DNA from: Elizabethkingia miricola
Lineage (GTDB): Bacteria > Bacteroidota > Bacteroidia > Flavobacteriales > Weeksellaceae
Length of the DNA: 64,000 bases
Direction of reading: 5' to 3'
Assembly (NCBI RefSeq): GCF_001675285.1
Contig: NZ_LSGQ01000030.1
Coordinates: 62,001 to 126,000, forward strand
A program made the translations under genes and the position numbers. The stretch's first letter is position 1. The number at the start of each line of letters is the position of its first letter. The notes beneath the pieces are model-generated. The model was not told where the DNA came from and made no database searches. It was given only the letters and a program-made list of their open reading frames with translations. Positions 60,773-64,000 of the stretch are shown here, piece by piece.

Positions 60773-60844
60773 GCTATTCTGTAAAAAATAAAAACCTTAC
60801 AGATTTTGTTTCTGTAAGGTTCATAATTTATCTGGTCACATTAT

Positions 60845-63823
60845 TTATTCAATAACCAATAGCCATCCTTTGTTTTGCGCAACCGGAATAGCACCATTTA
60901 TACCAAATGTTTTAGCTTCCTGGAAGCCTTCAATAGTCTGTGCTTTTATTATCGCTTTCTTAGGATTAATTCCCAGTTTCTTCCAGTCTATATTTAGTTT
61001 TACAGAGGTATCACCAGAAGCCCAGCTTGCAAGTGCTACCATAACTTTGTTATCTTTCTTATAAACTGTTGCCAGAACTTCTTTATTGTCAGTTTTTACC
61101 GGATTGTTATCTACCCAGTAGCCTATCATTTTAGATCCTTTAATTCCGAAATTGTCCCAAGCCTTCCACAGATGAGTTGGATTACTTTTATCCGACCAGC
61201 CTAACCTGTTTGTCATCCCGAAGATCATTCCTCTCCATTGATTTCCGTCATTCTGTAACATTTCTCCCATTAAACCGAAAGGAATACCACTAACTTCTGT
61301 AAGGAAAAAATCTGGTTTATTTTTCTCATAATCGAAATACTCCCCAAACCATAATCTGTTCAGGTACGGGAAATGCTCCATATAAAGATTAGCACTGTTG
61401 TTGAAGCCGTCTTTATCATTAAACTGATTGGCAGAATGCAGATCTATAATACCCGGATGTCCGTTTTTAGTCATCACTTTTTTTACACGCTTCATCGTTA
61501 CTCTGTCGAAGGCTACATCATCCAGATAAATTCCGTCAATACCAATATTATCAACCAGCCAGTTCATACCTTCTACGTAGTAATTATGCCAACGGTTCAT
61601 ACCACTATTGATAATAGCTGCATCTTTAAATTCCGGAACATACCATGCGGCAATATAATCGTTGTGAAGATGTTCCTGCAGCCATGAATAACCACCACCC
61701 TTTCCGGCAGAAAAAACTTCGTGTCCAAGACTTCTTACAGGATACAGCTCGTACATTCTGTTGGAAACCTCACGGATGGTATTGTAGATTTTCACCTTCA
61801 GCCCGCTCTGGTGTGCCTTGCTGATATAATCTTTCATTTCTTTTGTAGCAATGAAAGGGTAATTGATATACGGGTTGATATCAGTACCATGGTGAATATT
61901 GATTACGTTGGCACCACTCTCTTTGGCCTTTTCTATCGGAACATATTTATGGTAAAATCTGTTTTCCCATTGCCATTCTGTATTTATAGTATGGAAAGGC
62001 GTGATGAGTAAATGGAAGTTATAATACAACTCCTCACCTTTTTTCAGGTTTCGGCTTCCGCTGTAATTATTAACAATTACTCCGGATTTGTCTTCTGTAA
62101 TATTAATTCCGCCCTTATTATTATTTCCCCATGAACTCGGAAGTATCAGAGGTTTTTGCAAATAGAAATTAGTATTCAGCGGGCGCGAGTATTTTTCATC
62201 CCGAAGGCTGAACTGTAGCCCGGCATTTACATTACCCAACCAGGCACCATCCTGATTCTTTTTAGCCACATCCCATTTCCATGAGAAATTTTCAGGACGG
62301 TTTCCTCCTTTCTCACCTAGCCCCATCAGGTACCTGGATGCATAAGATGAAAACGGAATCTGCATAGAGATATCCTTTAGCTCTACATCATTCAGCGCCG
62401 TTACTTTTACTTTATATTCCATAAAGCCATCAAACTCCAGAGATCCTTCTATTTCCATTTTCAGGTTCTGTCCCTGACTTTGCGAATGCCAACTGTACAA
62501 TCCTTCTTCTTTTTTGTCCAGCTTAAATTCTGCCTGACCAAACTTCTCGGGAGTTCCGTTAGTATTTACTATATTAAATTTAACTGGTGAAGCCAATACT
62601 TCATTAGCTTTTGTGGAGATTTCCGTCATCTCCTGAGTAAAGAATGTCTGTATTTTTGCGGGAAGTCCATCCGGCGAAAGAATTACCTTTCTTCCTAACA
62701 GAGAAATTTCACGATTGGCTGTATTATATACTAATGGTGTATAAGGTTTGATTACCGTATTCTCTTGTGCCATGGTAGAGTTAAGCCATGGAAGGCGCGT
62801 CATCTTCCAGGGTTCATCATAACCTTTGTGCTGCGCAACGGTACCGGAGATATTAATTTCTACCGGAATATTTTGTGCTGGTGCATTCTCAGGCTGAATA
62901 GTTACAACGGCTTTGTAAATCCCGGCAGGAACATCAGCAGGAATATCGAATCCACACCAAATGGGCTGAATATTACCTGGCTTTACATTTACAGCAAACT
63001 TAAGAGGTTTTCCTTCATAGCTGGTACCATCTGTATTGATAGAAGTAAAAAGCGATGCACTTATTTTACCTGCAGGGGAAATGAGATTTGTTGCAGTAAC
63101 TTTTACATTTTTAAGCTCAGTATCTTTTGCCAATACACCCAACTGAAAAGCATAGAACTCTCCTTTGTCAGTCTTTCCGGCAAATTTGCTGTTATCCCTC
63201 TTAGGATCTACCCATATCTGTGGAAGTTCATTCATCTTTACCGGATTCTCTCTGGATTCCGGGAATATCAGATAGGCATCGTTTACATGTTTTTTCAGAT
63301 ACTGGTCTATCTCAGTTTTTGAAGCCAGAACTTCCATAGGATTGTTCTCGTTAAATCTGTCTACAGCATCTATCCGCATAAACTTTGCTACCTCACTTCC
63401 TTTTACATCCGAAGTACCGGAAACTGTTTTCTTGAGATAAACAGCTTGCGGGTAATTTTCACTGGCCTTCAACTCATAAGGAAGATAATAAATATAGTAT
63501 GTCCCTTTTCCGGAAACAGGGTCGAAAAGAACTTCTCCCTGCTCTCTGTTGATATTGAGATAAGCACTTACTTCATATTGTTTCTGTGAAGTACTGTCTA
63601 CTACTAAAATCCGTTGTCCATCTTTTACTTCGGGACTTCTCCACGGAATTATAGCTTTTGCAACTTTAGATTTTCCTTCAAATTTCACAACTGCTCTTTT
63701 GTTACCCAATTTATCGGGATTCCAAAGTTCTTTTTGTGGAGGATAAATATGCTGGGCATGTATAGCAATACCCAGAAATGAAAGTACGGACAGCCCTAAT
63801 TTTTTAGAGTATGCTGTTTTCAT
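60845..63823 (-). CDS. Secreted glycoside-hydrolase-like protein (GH123/DUF6067 type)
   Basis: A 992-residue exported protein with signal peptide ending AIHAQ (about residue 24). Beta-sandwich domains fill the first half (HIYPPQKELWNPDKLGNKRAVVKFEG; PADVPAGIYKAVVTIQP), and a TIM-barrel-like catalytic part follows with KVKIYNTIREVSNRMYEL and the acidic strand GIDGIYLDDVAFDR (around 768-781), then LHSANQF and a C-terminal sandwich. The layout recalls GH123-related or DUF6067 proteins; the exact enzyme class is not certain. It may act with the two beta-galactosidases on host or mucin-like glycans. Confidence 0.78.
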   Translation of the reverse strand: MKTAYSKKLGLSVLSFLGIAIHAQHIYPPQKELWNPDKLGNKRAVVKFEGKSKVAKAIIPWRSPEVKDGQRILVVDSTSQKQYEVSAYLNINREQGEVLFDPVSGKGTYYIYYLPYELKASENYPQAVYLKKTVSGTSDVKGSEVAKFMRIDAVDRFNENNPMEVLASKTEIDQYLKKHVNDAYLIFPESRENPVKMNELPQIWVDPKRDNSKFAGKTDKGEFYAFQLGVLAKDTELKNVKVTATNLISPAGKISASLFTSINTDGTSYEGKPLKFAVNVKPGNIQPIWCGFDIPADVPAGIYKAVVTIQPENAPAQNIPVEINISGTVAQHKGYDEPWKMTRLPWLNSTMAQENTVIKPYTPLVYNTANREISLLGRKVILSPDGLPAKIQTFFTQEMTEISTKANEVLASPVKFNIVNTNGTPEKFGQAEFKLDKKEEGLYSWHSQSQGQNLKMEIEGSLEFDGFMEYKVKVTALNDVELKDISMQIPFSSYASRYLMGLGEKGGNRPENFSWKWDVAKKNQDGAWLGNVNAGLQFSLRDEKYSRPLNTNFYLQKPLILPSSWGNNNKGGINITEDKSGVIVNNYSGSRNLKKGEELYYNFHLLITPFHTINTEWQWENRFYHKYVPIEKAKESGANVINIHHGTDINPYINYPFIATKEMKDYISKAHQSGLKVKIYNTIREVSNRMYELYPVRSLGHEVFSAGKGGGYSWLQEHLHNDYIAAWYVPEFKDAAIINSGMNRWHNYYVEGMNWLVDNIGIDGIYLDDVAFDRVTMKRVKKVMTKNGHPGIIDLHSANQFNDKDGFNNSANLYMEHFPYLNRLWFGEYFDYEKNKPDFFLTEVSGIPFGLMGEMLQNDGNQWRGMIFGMTNRLGWSDKSNPTHLWKAWDNFGIKGSKMIGYWVDNNPVKTDNKEVLATVYKKDNKVMVALASWASGDTSVKLNIDWKKLGINPKKAIIKAQTIEGFQEAKTFGINGAIPVAQNKGWLLVIE

Positions 63824-63850
63824 AGTTTATGGTTATTTGTTTTATTCTAT

Positions 63851-63858
63851 CAAAAGTA
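63851..63858 (-). promoter_or_regulatory. Promoter -7 box for the glycoside-hydrolase-like gene
   Basis: The minus strand reads TACTTTTG, an exact TAnnTTTG match 27 nt before the ATG. No -33 TTTG is seen at normal spacing. Confidence 0.5.
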
Positions 63859-63898
63859 CTACTCTTCAATTAATTAACCGTTATAAATTGTGACATTT

Positions 63899-63918
63899 AA
63901 TCCCTGAAAACAGGGATT
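63899..63918. promoter_or_regulatory. Palindrome upstream of the glycoside-hydrolase-like gene
   Basis: AATCCCTGAAAACAGGGATT is a perfect 8-bp inverted repeat with a 4-nt centre. It lies 40 nt upstream of the -7 box of the minus-strand gene and 72 nt before a possible plus-strand gene start. It could be an activator or repressor site for either. Confidence 0.5.
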
Positions 63919-63990
63919 TTAGCAGTTAATATTCTCTAAAATACATTAAATATTGGGGCTTTTCGCTACTTTCACCATATAAAAACAAAT

Positions 63991-64000
63991 ATGAAAAATA
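63991..64000 (+). CDS. Possible start of a gene truncated by the window edge
   Basis: The last ten bases read ATG AAA AAT A, a common beginning of exported flavobacterial proteins (MKN). Nothing more is visible, so this is tentative. Confidence 0.3.

Noticed and set aside
62765..63322. Plus-strand 185-residue open frame
   Set aside because: Antisense to the 992-residue secreted protein; composition typical of a shadow frame.

Overview
The window is a chromosomal segment of an AT-rich Flavobacteriia bacterium, most likely family Weeksellaceae (Elizabethkingia or a close Chryseobacterium relative). The evidence is the Bacteroidetes-type promoters (TAnnTTTG, several with TTTG 19-20 nt upstream), the absence of Shine-Dalgarno-like leaders, OMP_b-brl-type outer membrane receptors, a secreted OmpA with thrombospondin-type-3 repeats, many signal peptides ending in AQ, and a bacteriocin-like leader peptide typical of that group. 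The genus is an inference from gene content and cannot be proved here.

Layout. 1-11.3 kb: housekeeping genes (GNAT protein, YebC, OmpA, SmpB, YbiT-like ABC-F, M48 protease, RecJ, NadD, DUF3817) and a TonB-receptor-like barrel. 11.4-18.6 kb, minus strand: a tightly overlapping operon ctlX - speD - DUF4178 - small membrane protein - DUF350 - membrane-fused aminopropyltransferase - Tat-type FAD amine-oxidase-like protein - polytopic His-rich membrane protein. It looks like a membrane-associated polyamine or aminopropyl system of unknown product, and it is the most interesting locus here. 18.7-21.2 kb: metY under a SAM-I riboswitch, and a DDAH-like enzyme. 21.4-29.7 kb: a second barrel receptor with a 7TM-AraC regulator, citrate synthase, enolase, and a GH35 beta-galactosidase. 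29.9 kb: a 56-residue cysteine-containing bacteriocin-like peptide.

30.1-44.2 kb, minus strand: the long ribosomal protein operon from rplC (L3) to rplQ (L17), including secY, infA, rpmJ and rpoA. It has a clear TTTG-N19-TACATTTG promoter directly before rplC; rpsJ is not next to it. Three unusually long gaps in the operon carry inverted or tandem repeats.

44.3-53.2 kb, plus strand: secreted DUF3472 and DUF3078 proteins, an unknown secreted protein preceded by two tandem palindromes, an ankyrin-repeat protein, then DUF2271 - PepSY/flavodoxin/flavin reductase - ApbE. The last three look like an envelope electron-transfer and flavinylation unit; a TGAS motif in the DUF2271 protein is a candidate FMN attachment site. 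53.3-64 kb: a GH2 beta-galactosidase with an operator-like palindrome, an unknown lipoprotein with a large secreted repeat protein, a YiiX-like cysteine hydrolase lipoprotein, and a 992-residue secreted glycoside-hydrolase-like protein. The window ends just inside a possible next gene.

No tRNA, rRNA, CRISPR array, insertion sequence or prophage was recognised. All functional calls are by reading protein motifs; no database search was run.
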